NCBI GenBank assembly: GCA_018894105.1
Contig: CM032121.1
Location: 24,397,730 to 24,461,729 of the forward strand
Direction of reading: 5' to 3'
DNA length: 64,000 nucleotides
Origin: Jacaranda mimosifolia
Taxonomy: Eukaryota; Streptophyta; Magnoliopsida; Lamiales; Bignoniaceae
The notes under the pieces are model-generated. The model had not been told where the DNA came from, searched no databases, and was given only the letters and a program-made list of their open reading frames with translations. A program made the position numbers and the translations under genes. Shown here one piece after another: positions 43,945-56,090 of this stretch (position 1 is its first letter; the number at the start of each line of letters is the position of its first letter).

Positions 43945-46155
43945 TGTTGGAATAGTGCATGGCAAGCCAATTAGATTGGCCTTGTAAAAGCTATTTTATT
44001 ATAAAACAATCTTGATTGAATGATATTCTTTATATGACCACCTTCATCTTATGCTTTATATTACTTCACTTGCATTTGGATGAAGCCCTTAGATGAGACA
44101 TAACTGGACTTGGTCAATTCATTGGGTGGTGATAATGGAATAAGTCTTACACGGTCGTGATCTTAAATCTTCCAAGTCGTAGGATCTTATGAGATAGGGC
44201 ATCTAAGATCCGGATAGACTTGCACTAATGATGCATAAATCCAAGAGTTGGATATTGTTCCGTTCCACGAGCAACTGTATGAGATACAGGTGCATGTTAG
44301 AGGGTGCTTGTTAGAGAACAAGGTACTGAATACCCTCCGGAGAACCCACTGGATAGCCATAGTAGCAAGTTAGTAGTAGTTAATTCTCCTACTTACACTA
44401 GTGCATATTATTGGTCCTTTGACCTAAGAATCCATGGTGATCTTGTGTCCGGTCCTTATGCTTTGCCTCTTTATTGACCTTTTAGCGGGTCTTTCGGGAT
44501 GAGCTTGGGTATGAGCTACTTGGCATGGAGTTTTGTGAGATCTAAGATGGAAAACGACTCTTCCCTTTTGTGAAGGGCAATTGCATCTCCTATATATTCT
44601 ATAATGATCAATTCTAAGAAATCCTTGAGCAAGGTGGTGTGACAATTTGGAAAAGGAGTTTTCCAAAGATAAGGTCACACAAGGGAATCGAACATTGAGC
44701 ATAGAAGCATAGCATCAAGGCTATTAGAGAGCCAACAAATATCTTGCCCTAGGCTTATTTCGGGAGATAGGAGACGGAAGGAAATTATTTGCATGGTACG
44801 CGTAGAGCTATGATGGTTCTCTAAAATGTTCATTTCAGCCAATTAGTTGGGCTCAATGGGCTTGAGGTTGGACATCGACCATGAAGATTGGGTATTCCTC
44901 AATTAATGAGATTAATTGAATTTAGTCAATTAGTTTAAAAAGAGTTTTAAACTAAAATGAATATAAGATATTCAAAAGTCACAAAGAGTTGTGAGCCCAT
45001 ACCCAATGAATGGTAGAACCTATTGGGTCACACACAAAAACCAATTAGCTTCCAAAATTGGTGGAGCAATTTTCTAAATGTTAGAAAAGCTCACCATTTG
45101 GTGACTGATTTTCAAGGATCCAATTTAACAGTCAATTTTAGTTTGTTAATTTAAGTGTTAAATTAATCAACTAATTTAAATAGTTAAATTAGACCAATAA
45201 TTAAGGAGTTAATTATTTGGTACCATGTTGACCATCAATTGGTCAAGTTGACTTAAAGAGTTGAGTTGACTAGTTTAAGCTTAAGAGTTATGCTTGTTTG
45301 ATTTAAGAGTTAAATCAAAGATTAATTAATTAAATTAAAGTGTTTAATTTAATTAATGAAAAGAATACTTTTTGGAGGGAAAATTTAAATGAAGTGTTTA
45401 TTTAAATTAGCATCGTAATTAATTTGGAATTAGATTCCAAATATCATTGAAATCACATGAAATACAAGTAAGACTTGAATTTAAATTTGCCAACTTGGCA
45501 TGCCACATGGGCGGTCACCTTGAGGAAGGTGTAATGTCAACTAGCATCACACTGCTGGAAGTGTTAAGATTAGATTCTTTGCATTCCCTCCATAACTCTC
45601 TCTCTCTCGCTTTTTCCATGCATTGCATCATGTGTTGAGCTTTGCATTCCTTCTTCTTCCCAGCTGAAAATCAGCCTTCTCTACCTCATTTTATCCTCTC
45701 CAACTCCAACTTCTAGCAAGGGGAAATTGGAAGATTGATTAGGGTGTGGATCGTATCAATAGAGGTAAGGCATTTGACTTGCTAAGTTTTGGAGATCCAT
45801 ATATAGTAGCTCCAAATTGGCAAATTTTCATGGAGCGATCCAGAAGGCTTTTTGCTCCAATTTTTTACAAAATGCTTACTTAGTGTATAAAGGTGTTCCA
45901 GATTTAATTTGGTGATTTTTGGAGCAGTTTAATTGGGGCAAAGGTTGCCGCCTTTCTGCTATGCCAAATCCAAACAGTTTCTGGATCCGAGAGAGAGACT
46001 TGATTTTCTTCTTGTTTTTGAGCTACAAGAGGTAATTCCTTTTTCCTAATCCAGCTCTATATAGCATGTCTAGATCCTTGATTGCTTGAGTAGCTTAGTT
46101 ATTTTCAAGCTTTTGAAGTTTTGATTTATGGATCCTAATGCTACTCTTGCTTTCA
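43945..46155 (+). repeat. 3' LTR of element B (TATA lost)
   Basis: It starts TGTTGGAATAGTGC and ends CTTGCTTTCA. The ladder is kept (for example TTTGATTTAA, GAG, TTAAATCAAA near 45299). The promoter unit is damaged: after GCATCACAC at 45543-45551 the sequence jumps to TGCTGGAAGTG. Compared with the 5' LTR, about 70 bp with the TATA box is missing between two CATCACAC repeats. Confidence 0.92.
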
Positions 46156-46766
46156 GCTTTCCCTTGTAGGAAAAACTTTTATTCCTTTTACCTCCCTTTC
46201 TAGCACCCCTAAGGCCTTTAGACTTGGAGGAGGAAGCAAGCATCAAAGGCTTGTTCTTTTTATGGTAGTCTCCATCTAGATCAACACTTTGATCAATAAA
46301 ACTCGGCGAGGATGTGAGGATCAAATCCTCATAAAGATCATTGTCTATCACTACGTCCAAGTTGAAGATCTTCTCCAAGCCTAATCATCCTTAGAGCGTA
46401 GTCGATGACACATGACTTCACATCCATCGTAGTTTGAAAAATCTCCTTTGACAACATAAACTTCTCATACCATGTTTGCAAAACTCTTGTAAACTTGAAC
46501 CAATGTGCTATTTATGTGTCTTTGAGATTTTTGAAGTTTGTAGATGCCATCATGAGACAATGGTATAGATGATCCTTAACCCAATTCATGAACATTTCGC
46601 ATATCTCTTGATCTACATCAATCCCCATGGGATTAGGAGGACCATGGTGTAGGATATTTATCCCTTTCTTGTAATCTAGAATGATTTTGAGGTTTAGTCA
46701 AACATGGAAGTTAGGCTTGGTAGGTTTATTGGTTTCCAAAATAATGTTGAGTGGATTTTTAGTCAT
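46156..46766 (-). pseudogene. M4 gag, N-terminal piece
   Basis: This continues gag after element B. The start MTKNPLNIILETNK is at 46766. The open piece 46378-46070 carries LDVVIDNDLYEDLI, FIDQSVDLDGDYHK and SKGLRGARKGGKRNKSF. Stops near 46697 and frameshifts break it. It is the same gag subtype as B and M5. Confidence 0.84.
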
Positions 46767-47646
46767 TTTGAGTTTGAAGATTTCAAAAATCTACAAAAAG
46801 CGATAAAAGAGAATATAAGCATATGATTGAATATTGTTATTTGGAAACATGTTTATGGTTTTTCAAGTATGTTTTTCTCCCACTATTTTATCAAATCCTT
46901 CATCCCCTAGAAGAATTTGGGAAACCTAATTTCCTAATGAGAATCAAGGCCTAACGACTTGCAGTGAACCCACAACTCGTGCAACATCTACAAACAATCG
47001 AAAGGTAAGCAACTTTTGTTAATTTCATCTCAATGCAACTCTTGATATATTTTGCTTCGCTTTTCTTGTAGATCCACGACTCGTGCGACATCTACACTAC
47101 TAGGTGTTAAGTCAGACCTGCTAATCAAACTTTGATCTGAGACCGCTCCATATCATCCCATGACTTGTGTGCTAATGCATGGGAAGCATCAAATCAAAGG
47201 TGCATCATATGCTAAGTATATATGGTCACAGCTTTCCACCATAAATGTGACCCACAACTCATGAGACACACATAAATGTAGTAGCATCATCATGCCAGAT
47301 ACTATTGGTAGAAGGTATGGATTAATCAAAACTTCTTTTAATTTGTATCCATTTTTACTTAATATTTAGGAAAGTACTTAGACTTTCTGAGTGGAGGGAT
47401 TTTCTTGCTTGCCAAGATCTCACCAATTTTATCTTCTTCTTATTTAGGTTTGCTACATCCTAACTATGGATCTCATACATCAATAGGATATGGAAAGCAT
47501 AAATAAGTAAATAAGTCTAGCATGCTCCTAGGGTGGGATGACCACAAGCCTTAACCAAGTGATGTACTTAGAGCCATAGGTGCACCACCTAGTTGATTTT
47601 AAGTGGGCTGAATAGATTAACTATTACAAAAATGTATCCCCATACA
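46767..47646 (-). other. Leader of M4, truncated
   Basis: Cassettes lie at about 46963-46991 (arms decayed), 47068-47095 (GTAGA/TCTAC, core TCCACGACTCGTGCGACA), 47148-47182 and 47245-47273 (ATGTGA/CACAT). The leader stops at CCCATACA (47646), its midpoint in other copies, where a new LTR begins with an intact TGAAGG end. Confidence 0.78.
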
Positions 47647-49781
47647 TGAAGGCACATGTAGCATTAGGATCGAAAAATTAAAACTTTAAAAACTAAAATT
47701 AACTAAGCTACACATGATAACTAGGATCTAAACATGTTGTTGATCTATATTTGGAAAGAAGATTAGCTTGATTCGCTCAAAAACCAAGGAGATGTTGAGG
47801 ATGATTCCAACAGGCAAAAATTATCTCACAGGGGCAACTCAATTTGGATGCAACTTTTGCCTAATCCAAACTCCTCCAAAAATTTCAAAAAAATTACAGT
47901 ATCTTCGTAACTCCTTGATGAATGTACTGTAAAAAATTCAGCTCACAAAGCTGCAAGAAAATGCTAGAAAAAATCACCAAGCGGACTGCCCTAACAGTGG
48001 ATCTCCAAAACCAAGCAATCTAGTTATCTTGCCTCTTATTATTACCATTGCTAGATCCTAATCTCCTTAATATCAGCTGAAAATTTGAAAAGAGATTTGC
48101 ATAGATGAAGGCTTGATTTGAGGTAGGAGAAGAAGAGAAGAAGTGAAGCATCAAACATGAGACAACACTTGAGAGTTGGAGGGAAAATGTGAAAGAACCT
48201 AATTCTTCACAATGTATGTCATGTGGCCGCCCCTCTTTCCCTCTATATCTATATATATAGTGAGGATGGTGTGATGCTAAGGTGGCATCACACCTTCCTT
48301 AAGGTGACCCCCAACTTGGCTTTGCAAATTGGCAAGTTGCAATTCAAATTTGAATTTGAATTTTGTGTGCATTTCAATTTCATTTGAAATCTAATTTCAA
48401 ATTAATTAAAATGTCACACCAAATGAACCTTTCATTTGAATTTCCCTCCAAAATTGATTTTGTTCATTTAATTAATTAACCTTTGACATAACTCTTAAGT
48501 CAATTTAGCTTAACTTTTTAAGCTGAGAATTGTTAAGTTAAAACTCTTTAAGCTAACTTGACCAATTGATGGTCACGTGGCACCAAATAATTAACTCCTT
48601 AATTATTGGTCTAATTTAAATATTTAAATTAGTTGATCAATTTAATAATTAAATTAATCAAGCCAAAATTGACCTTAATTTTGCCAACCTCAAAATTAGT
48701 CCACTAAGAGAGATTTTCTAACTCTTAGAAAATTCTCCCTCATCAAGTAGGAAATGCAATTGTTCATTTTACTTTAAACTCCTTTAAACTAATCAATGCA
48801 ATTCAATTAATCTCCATTAATTGAAGAGTACCAAATTTCCATGGTCTAAGTCCAACCTCAAGTACATGGAGCCCAACTAATTAGCCAAAATGAATATTTT
48901 CGGAGAATTGTTCTAGCTCTATGCGTACCATGCAAATACAGTCATTCCGTCTACTATCTCCCGAAAGAGGCCTAAGGCAAGATATTTTTTGGCTCCTTAA
49001 TAGCATCAATTCTGTGTCTCTATTCTCAATATTCGATTCCACTTTATCACCTTATCTTTGGAAAACTCTTTTTCCAAATTGTCATACAACCTTGCGCAAG
49101 AATTTCTTGGAATCGATCATTATAGAATACATAAGAGATCCACTCGTCCTTCACAACGATGAGGAGTCAAATTCTATCTTGAATCTCACAAACCTCTATG
49201 TCTAAGTGGCTCATGCCCAATCACCACCCGAACGACCCACTACGTGGCCAAGGAGGAGTCAAAGATGAGAACCTAAACATAAGATTGCCATGGATCCTTA
49301 GGTCAAAGGACCAATAATATGCACTAACGTAAGCTGGAGAACTTGCCACTGCCGACTTGCCTCTTCGGCTATCTAGTTGATTCTCCGGACAGGCCTGCAA
49401 TGCCATGTTCTCTAACAAACACCTACTAACATGCATCCATATCTCATATGGTATTGATCATGGAATGGAGAAAAATCCAATCCTTGGATTTATGCATCAT
49501 TAGTGCAAGTCTATCTGGATCTTAGATGCCTTGTTTTGTAAGATCCTTTGACTTGGAAGATTTAAGATCATGATTGTGTAAGACTTATTCCATGATAGCC
49601 ACCTAGTGCGTGACCAAGTCCTGTAGTCTTGTGTGATCTAAGGGCTTCAACCAAATGCTAGTAAAGTAATAATGAGCATAAGATGAAGATAGACATATAA
49701 AGAATATCATTCAGTCAAGATTATCTTATAAGGAAATAATTTACAAGGCCAATCTAATTGTTTGCGGGCACTATTCCAACA
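47647..49781 (-). repeat. LTR of M5 (3'), complete
   Basis: It starts TGAAGGCACATGTAGC and ends ATTCCAACA at 49781, next to a polypurine tract. Length is 2135 bp. The TATA region and palindrome are at 48241-48295 (GGTGTGATGC..GGCATCACACC with mismatches in the centre). Part of the ladder near 48440-48560 is decayed. Confidence 0.9.
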
Positions 49782-50465
49782 ATCTCCCACTTGCCCTGAA
49801 TCCAATTTCCTATAGTCTTAAGACCCATTGATGTCCTTCAAAGACGGTTTGTTTTAGGGGTTTAGACAGTAGTTTTGCTATATTCTCTTCTGAGGTAACT
49901 ATTTCCACTCAGTTGTTACCTCTATTAATTGATATCATATATCAAATGATAAAGCATTTATATGGGTCTGGATCACTGATAAGATCTTGGCTCAAGTCCA
50001 AAGTTGTCTTCCAAAGACAACCATAGGCTTATGCATGCTAGGCACTTCATCTAACTATCGGATGAAGTTTCTACCCAAACACCTTCCTTTGTAGTTTCCA
50101 AAACCACAATGTATTCCACCTCTATGGTTGAATCGGCCGTGATGTCTAGTTTGGAACTCTTCCAACTCACCGTGCTGTCATTGAAGCAAAATATAAATCT
50201 AGAATTGGATTTTAGGTCATTTACATTGGATAGGAAACTAGAATTCAAAAATCCCTCGACTTTCAATTCTTCATTGCCGTGTACCAAAAAGATTTCCTTA
50301 GTCCTTCTTAAGTACTTAAGGATTGTTTCAATTGCCATCCAATGATATTCATTGGGGTTGGATTGAAAGCAGCTGGTAACACTTAGATCGTGCTCAACAT
50401 TCGATCTTGTATATTGAATGGCGTACATTATGCTTTTTATTGCGGACGCATAAGATATGTGGGAC
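49782..50465 (-). pseudogene. M5 RNase H
   Basis: Minus 50527-50051 (158 codons) runs SHISYASAIKSIMYAIQYTRS, LKYLRRTKEIFLVHGNEEL, FLNSSFLSNVNDLKS, TVSWKSSKLDITADSTIEVEYIV. FLNSSF has Asn at the position of the catalytic Asp. The tail near 49850 is disrupted. Confidence 0.84.
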
Positions 50466-51110
50466 ATTCTTTGTCTTATTCCCAATGAGAAGGATGTCAT
50501 CGACACAAAGCATAATAAACTGTACACTAATCCTATTAGCCTTCATGTACACATAAGGTTCATACACATTTTTAATAAAGCTAAACAATTTGAGTATCTT
50601 ATCAAAACGTATGTTCCAACTTCGGGATGCCTATTTGAGTCCATAAATAGATCTCTGGAGTTCGAAAAACTTTTGCTTACTCCTGTTGGATGTAAAACCT
50701 TGTGGTTGCTCCATATAAATTTCTTCTTCAATGTCTCCATTGAGGAAAGCAATTTTCACATCTATTTGCCATATTGCGTAGTCATAATATGCGGCTATGG
50801 CAAGTAAAATCCGAATGGACTTAGGCATTATGACCGGTGAAAAAGGTTTCCTCGAAATTTATACTGGATTTTTGAGTGTAACCTTTTGCCACTAGTTGCA
50901 CCTTAAAGGTTGTTATCTCTCCATCGACTCCCAGCTTTTGCTTATAGATCCACTTGCAACCAATATGAACTATTCCCTTCGGTGGATCTACCAAAGTCCA
51001 TACTTTGTTGAAGCACATGGAATCTATATCAGATCTCATGGCGTCAAGCCAATGTCCGGAGCCTATATCCAACATAGGTTCCTCATAGGCCTTTGGATCA
51101 CTATCCGATT
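50466..51110 (-). pseudogene. M5 reverse transcriptase, C-terminal part deleted
   Basis: 51075-50821 and 50828-50631 encode KVWTLVDPPKGIVHIG, VQLVAKGYTQKSSINFEETF and QIDVKIAFLNGDIEEEIYME. The active site reads CVDD (Tyr to Cys). Directly after LLIGNK the sequence jumps to the RNase H start (near 50470), so about 300 bp of RT is missing. Confidence 0.86.
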
Positions 51111-51995
51111 AGCCCGTCTCATGAAGAAAATCAAACCTTTCAGGTTGCTTCTTGATCCGGTCTGACCTTCTCAAAGGTGGCGTATGAGGTTATTGTTGCA
51201 CGTTTGTTTCCACAGCTTGTGGTATTTGATGATCAACTTGAATTTCATCAAATTCAACAACAATGCCATTTCTATCCAATAGAGAATCTTTTTCCAAAAA
51301 AGTGGCGTTCCTCGAAACAAACATCTTTTGTTGCAAGGGATCATAAAAGTAACAACCCAAAAACTCTGTTGGGTATCCCACAAACTTGCACAAGGTGGAT
51401 CTACTATCCAACTTGTCTCCTACTATTCGTCTCATGTAGGCGGGAGACTCCCAAACCCTAAGATAATGGTAAGAGGATGCTTTGCCATACCACATCTCAT
51501 ACGTTGTCTTTGGCATCGACTTTCAAGGTATTACATTTAGTAGCTTCACCGCCGTTTCTAAGGCATATCCCTAAAAGATATGGGCACATCGAAAAAGCTC
51601 ATCATGGAACGTACCATGTCCAACAAGGTATGATTTCTCCTCTCAGCTACTCCATTATGTTGGGATGTGCTAGGTGGAGTCTATTGAGAGAGAATCCCAT
51701 TCTTCTTTAGATAATCCAAGAATTCGGTACTTAAGTATTCATCCACTTGATCCGATTGAAGAGCTTTAATACTAAGTGTCTTTTGCTTTTCTACTTCACT
51801 CCTATACTCTTTGAACTTTTCAAAGGCTTCGGACTTGTACTTCATAAGATACACATGTCCGAACCGACAAAAATCATCGGTGAAGGTGATGAAGTAAGAA
51901 TAGCCTCTTCTCGCACTAACTCTTAGTGGGCCACAAACATCCATATAGATCAAATCCAAAGGTCTTGTAGTGCGCTCCGTTTGCCCCCTAAAAGG
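51111..51995 (-). pseudogene. M5 integrase, catalytic residues preserved
   Basis: The 194-codon open stretch 52265-51681 is the longest in the window. It joins GAG-pre-integrase to the integrase core: zinc-finger His (HARLRH) and CESC, then MDVCGP (first Asp) and SDQVDEY (second Asp). A TAG replaces Trp after ILSQ at 51680. Beyond it VAERRNH keeps the Glu, and a frameshift follows near 51570. The C-terminal region lies at 51516-51190. Confidence 0.88.
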
Positions 51996-52300
51996 AGCCT
52001 TGGTCATTTTTTCCTTCAAACAAGATTCACAAATAGGAAGGTCCTCAATGCTACTAACATTTAGTGCTTTGAGCGCTTCTAACTTGTTCATCCTATTTTT
52101 AGAAATATGCCGAAGTCTTGCATGCCAAAGAATAGCAACTTCTTGGTTATCTAATTTTCTTTTACTTGATTGAATGTGCATTAGTGAAAGTTGAGAATCA
52201 AGTATGTACAATCTGTTATATAATATACCCCGAGCAATCAAAGAACCACCCTTTAATGCCTTCAATATCCCATTTGATATAGAAAAATCATATCCTTCAT
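51996..52300 (-). pseudogene. M5 GAG-pre-integrase
   Basis: This is the upstream part of the same open stretch: SLIARGILYNRLYILDSQ, HIQSSKRKLDNQE, LWHARLRHISKNRMNKLEAL. All four zinc ligands of the integrase N-terminal finger are present. It would form one reading frame with the integrase core. Confidence 0.85.
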
Positions 52301-52590
52301 TATTAAGAATGAAAATGATATAATATTCTTTACAAGATTGGGTATATAATAAATAGCATCAAATACAATGCAAGCATTCTCCAAGTCTAACTTGTTGTGT
52401 GCCTTTGGCTTTGGCCACAACTCTTGCTCCTTTGCCAAGGTGATGGATCATATCCATATCACTACATTTTATTCTTTTTTCTATTCTTTGTAACATCTTA
52501 CAAATATAAGAACCACATGCGATATCATATGTCCATGAGGAAAAATTTATCCTTAAATGCACTTCAATAAGGTGCTACCCTTCTCAAGGG
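52301..52590 (-). pseudogene. M5 protease
   Basis: Minus 52562-52359 shows FSSWTYDIACGSYICKMLQR and the HHLGKGARVVAKAKGT strand. D-I-A-C replaces the usual D-S/T-G-C, as in element B. The subtype therefore shares an altered active-site neighbourhood. Confidence 0.8.
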
Positions 52591-52880
52591 TTGCAATGTA
52601 TTCCTTGCAATATTGCTTCTAATGGCTTATCTCACCAAAGTAGACATAAGTAATATCGACTATATCCTTTATAGTTTTTGTGACTCCATCAGATGTCATT
52701 AATGGTTGCTTTCCCTTGGAGGAAGAACTTTTCTTCCTTTTATCTCCTTTTCTAGCATCCCTAGGGCCCATATACTTGGAGGAGGAAGTAAGCATCAGGG
52801 GTTTGTCCTTGTTATGATGGTCTCCGTCTAAATCAACACTTTGATCAATTAAAATTGAGCGAGGATGTAAGAATCAAATC
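52591..52880 (-). pseudogene. M5 gag, C-terminal piece
   Basis: This covers the knuckle region (52610-52650, reading TYVYFGEI, with Cys lost at several positions) and the basic region near 52720-52800. Gag is cut at 52880 by a solo LTR and resumes at 55109. Confidence 0.8.
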
Positions 52881-55108
52881 TGAAAGAGGTGTCATGCTAA
52901 GGATCCAATTTGAAACATTCAAAAACAGAAATCTAACTTGGATTATACCATTCCAAGGATCTAAATCATGACAATATAATGAATTAAGGTGAGACTGTTA
53001 CCTCTCAAGCAAAATCCAACCAAAAGTAGAAGTTGTGTGTCCTTTCCCGAAAACAGATAGCTTCGGGCGTAGCAAGGTGTGATAACCTTTAATCAGGAAA
53101 ATCACGTCAGAATCAAGCAAAATCTAGATCACATGAAAGCCAACTCAATGGAGAGTGTCCAAATAAAAATTCAGCACCAAACTCATTTGGCAAGACCTCG
53201 AATAGAATTCAGAAACACACTGCTCGAACGGAGGATAACTAAAGCAAGCAATCAAAAATTTGTCTTGCTTCTAATGCCAAAGTCCACACACCAATGGACT
53301 ATCCTTTCCTCCTTAATTCAGCTGGAAAAGCTAAGAAGGAAGAGAGCATAGCTGGAGGCTGAAAATGGTGAGGGAGGGAGGTGAAGAAGAGAGTGAAACC
53401 TCAACTAATGAGAGAATCACAATTTTGGAGGGAATTTTAGATCTAACTTTTAACACAAAATGTGTGAATGAATAATCAGCTGGTGGCTTCCCTCTCTATA
53501 TCTGTATATAGAGGGAGGTTGGTGTGATGCCAAGGGGCATCACACCTTCCTCAAGAGGGGGGGGGTCTACCTAAGCATGCCAACTAGCAAGCATCTTGCA
53601 AGTTGCATGTTAATTTGAATTTGAATTTAATTTGGAATCTACATTTCATTTTATGAAATGTCTACCAATTAAATTCTAATTCATCAAATGAACATTTCAT
53701 TTGAATTTTCCCTCCAAAATTACTTCTTCAATTTAATTTAATTAAGCTTTGACTTAACCTTTAAGTCAACAAACTTAACTCTTTAAGTTTACTTGACCAA
53801 TTTGATAGTCATGTAGCACCAAATTAAATTAACACTTAATTTAAATGGTCTTAATTTAACTCCTTAAAAAAATTAGATTAATTTAACAATTAAATTGATC
53901 AAGCCAAAATGACTAAAAATTGCGTCAAACCCAATCCCTCAATTTTCGGCCACCATGGAATTATTCTAACACTTAGAAAATTCCACTCATTCTATAGGAT
54001 ATCCAATTGGCTTTTGTGTGTGACCCATTAGGTTCTACCACTCATTGGACATGGGCTCACAACCTTTGTGAATTTAGAATAACATATATTCATGTTAGTT
54101 TAAAACTTATTTTAAACTAACTGATTCAATTTAATTAATCCTATTAATTGAAGAGTACCAAATCTCCATGGTCGATGTCCAACCTCAAGCCCATGGAGCC
54201 CAACAATTGGCCGAAAGAGTGCTTTTGGTGAACCAATCTAGCCCTATGTGTACCATGCAAATACGGTCCTTCTGTTTCCTATCTCCATGAAAGAGGCCTA
54301 AGGCAAAATATTTGTTGGCTCCCTAATAGCCTTGATACTATGTATCTATTCTCAATGTTCGATTTCGATTTGTGACCTCATCTTTGGAAAATCCCTTCCA
54401 AATTATCACACTCTTTTGGCCAAGGACTCCTTGGAAACGATCATTATAGAATACATAGGAGATGCACTCGTCCTTCACAAAGACAAGGAGTTGGATCCTA
54501 TCTTGGATCTCATAAACCTCCATATCTAAGTATCTCATACCCAATCACCACCAGAACGCCCATTAAGTGGCCAAAAGTGGAGTCAAAATATGAGGACCGA
54601 AACACAAGGTTACAATGGATCTTCAGGTCAAATGACTAATTATGTGCAGTAGTGTAAGCTGGAGAACTTGCCACTACCCCAACTTGCCACTATGGCTACC
54701 TAGTGGATTCTCCGAGTGAGCCTCCAGTTCCTTGTTATCTAACAAGCACCCACTAACATGCATCTATATCTCATATGGCTCGCTCATAGAACGAGGCAAC
54801 ATCCAACCCTTGGATTATGCATCATTAGTGCAAGTCTATTCCTTAGATGCTCTGTCTCATAAGATTCTATGACTTGGGATGTTTAAGATCACGATCATGT
54901 AAGACTTATTCCATGATCATCACCAAGAGTGTACTGACCATGTCTCGTAGTCTTGTGTTATCTAAGGGCTTCAACCAAATGCTAGTGAAGTAATATAAGT
55001 ATAAGATGAAGATAGCCATTTGAAATGAATATCATTCAATCAAGATTATATCACTAGTGAAATAGTTTACATGCCAATCTTATTGGCTTGTGGGGCACTA
55101 TTCCAACA
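52881..55108 (-). mobile_element. Full-length solo LTR, TSD AAATC
   Basis: It starts TGAAAGAGGTGTCATGC and ends ATTCCAACA. AAATC lies at 52876-52880 and 55109-55113. Length is 2228 bp. The promoter palindrome at 53521-53545 has arms GGTGTGATGCC/GGCATCACACC around AAG. The ladder is at 53749-53790: TTGACTTAA, CCT, TTAAGTCAA; then AAACTTAA, CTCT, TTAAGTTT. Confidence 0.95.
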
Positions 55109-55557
55109 AAATCCTCATGGAGATCATTATCCATCACTACTTCCAAGTTGATGAGCTTCTCCAAGCCTAATCATCTTCAGACCGTAGTCGATGACACATG
55201 ACTTCATATCCATCCTAGCTTGAAAATCTCCTTTGGCAACATGAATTTCTCATACCTTGTTTTCTTTACAACTCTTGTAAACTTAAACCAAAGTACTATT
55301 TATGTGTCCATGAGATTTTTGAAGTAAATAGATGCCATTGTGAGACTATGGGATCGGACTATCCTAAACCCAATTCGTGAAAATTTTCATGTGTCTCTTG
55401 ATCTACAATAATCCCCATGGGATTAGGAGCACCATGATATAGGACATTTATCCATTTTTAGAAATCTAGAACAATTTTTAAGGTTAAGTCAATCGTGGAA
55501 GTTTGGCCCAATTGGTTTATTGGTTTCCAAAACAACGTTGAGTTGATTTTAAGCCAT
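55109..55557 (-). pseudogene. M5 gag, N-terminal piece
   Basis: The start is at 55557 (MA, stop, NQLNVVLETNKPIGPNF). It continues with the same subtype as M4 (DVVMDN-like region at the 55109 end). Several stops and frameshifts occur. Confidence 0.83.
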
Positions 55558-56090
55558 TCTTAATATTTCATGAATCATCAAAGGCAAAAAAGAAAATATA
55601 AGCATGTGATTGAATATTGATATTGCAAACATGTTTATGGTCTTTCAAGCATGTTTTTTTTCTCTCACTATTTTATCAAATCCTTCACCCCTAGAAGAAT
55701 TTGTGAGATTTCCTTGTGAGAATCAAGATCCTAAGGACTTGTAAGTGGACCCACGACTCGTGAGACATCCATAAACAATCAAAAGGTAAGCAAGTTTTGC
55801 TAATTGCATCTCATGCAACTCTTAATATATTTTCCTATACTTTTTCATGTAGACCTACAAATCATGCATCTACAGTACTAAGTGTTAAGTCAAATCTACC
55901 AATCAAACTTTGATTTGGGATGGCTACACGACATCCCACGACTCGTGTGCATTGCATGGGCATTCTCAAATCAAAGTTGCAACATATGCTAAGTATATGA
56001 TCACAGCTTTCCACCATAAGTGTGACCTACGACTCATGAGACATCACACAAATAATGGTAGCATCGTCATGCCACATACTATTTTGGTAG
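55558..56090 (-). other. Leader of M5, truncated
   Basis: Cassettes: 55745-55772 (GTGGA/TCCAT, core CCCACGACTCGTGAGACA), 55849-55873 (GTAGA/TCTAC, core decayed), 55924-55960, and 56020-56049 (GTGTGA/TCACAC). The leader is joined to an LTR at about 56088-56092 with a TAGGA overlap common to both parents. Confidence 0.8.

Larger units (their letters stand above)
35985..46155 (+). mobile_element. Complete copia element B (10.2 kb) nested in M4 gag
   Basis: 5' LTR 35985-38210 (2226 bp), PBS 38213-38225, internal region, polypurine tract 43929-43944, 3' LTR 43945-46155 (2211 bp). The target duplication is GCCTT (35980-35984) against GCTTT (46156-46160), one mismatch. The uninterrupted relative at 52710 reads TTGCTTTCCC, which shows that GCTTT is original. 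The first 144 bp of the two LTRs differ at 12 places by eye (about 8%), so the insertion is not recent. All genes are broken. Confidence 0.95.

Noticed and set aside
43945..46155. Envelope-like gene between RNase H and the 3' LTR
   Set aside because: In B the polypurine tract follows the RNase H tail within about 70 bp, leaving no room for another gene.
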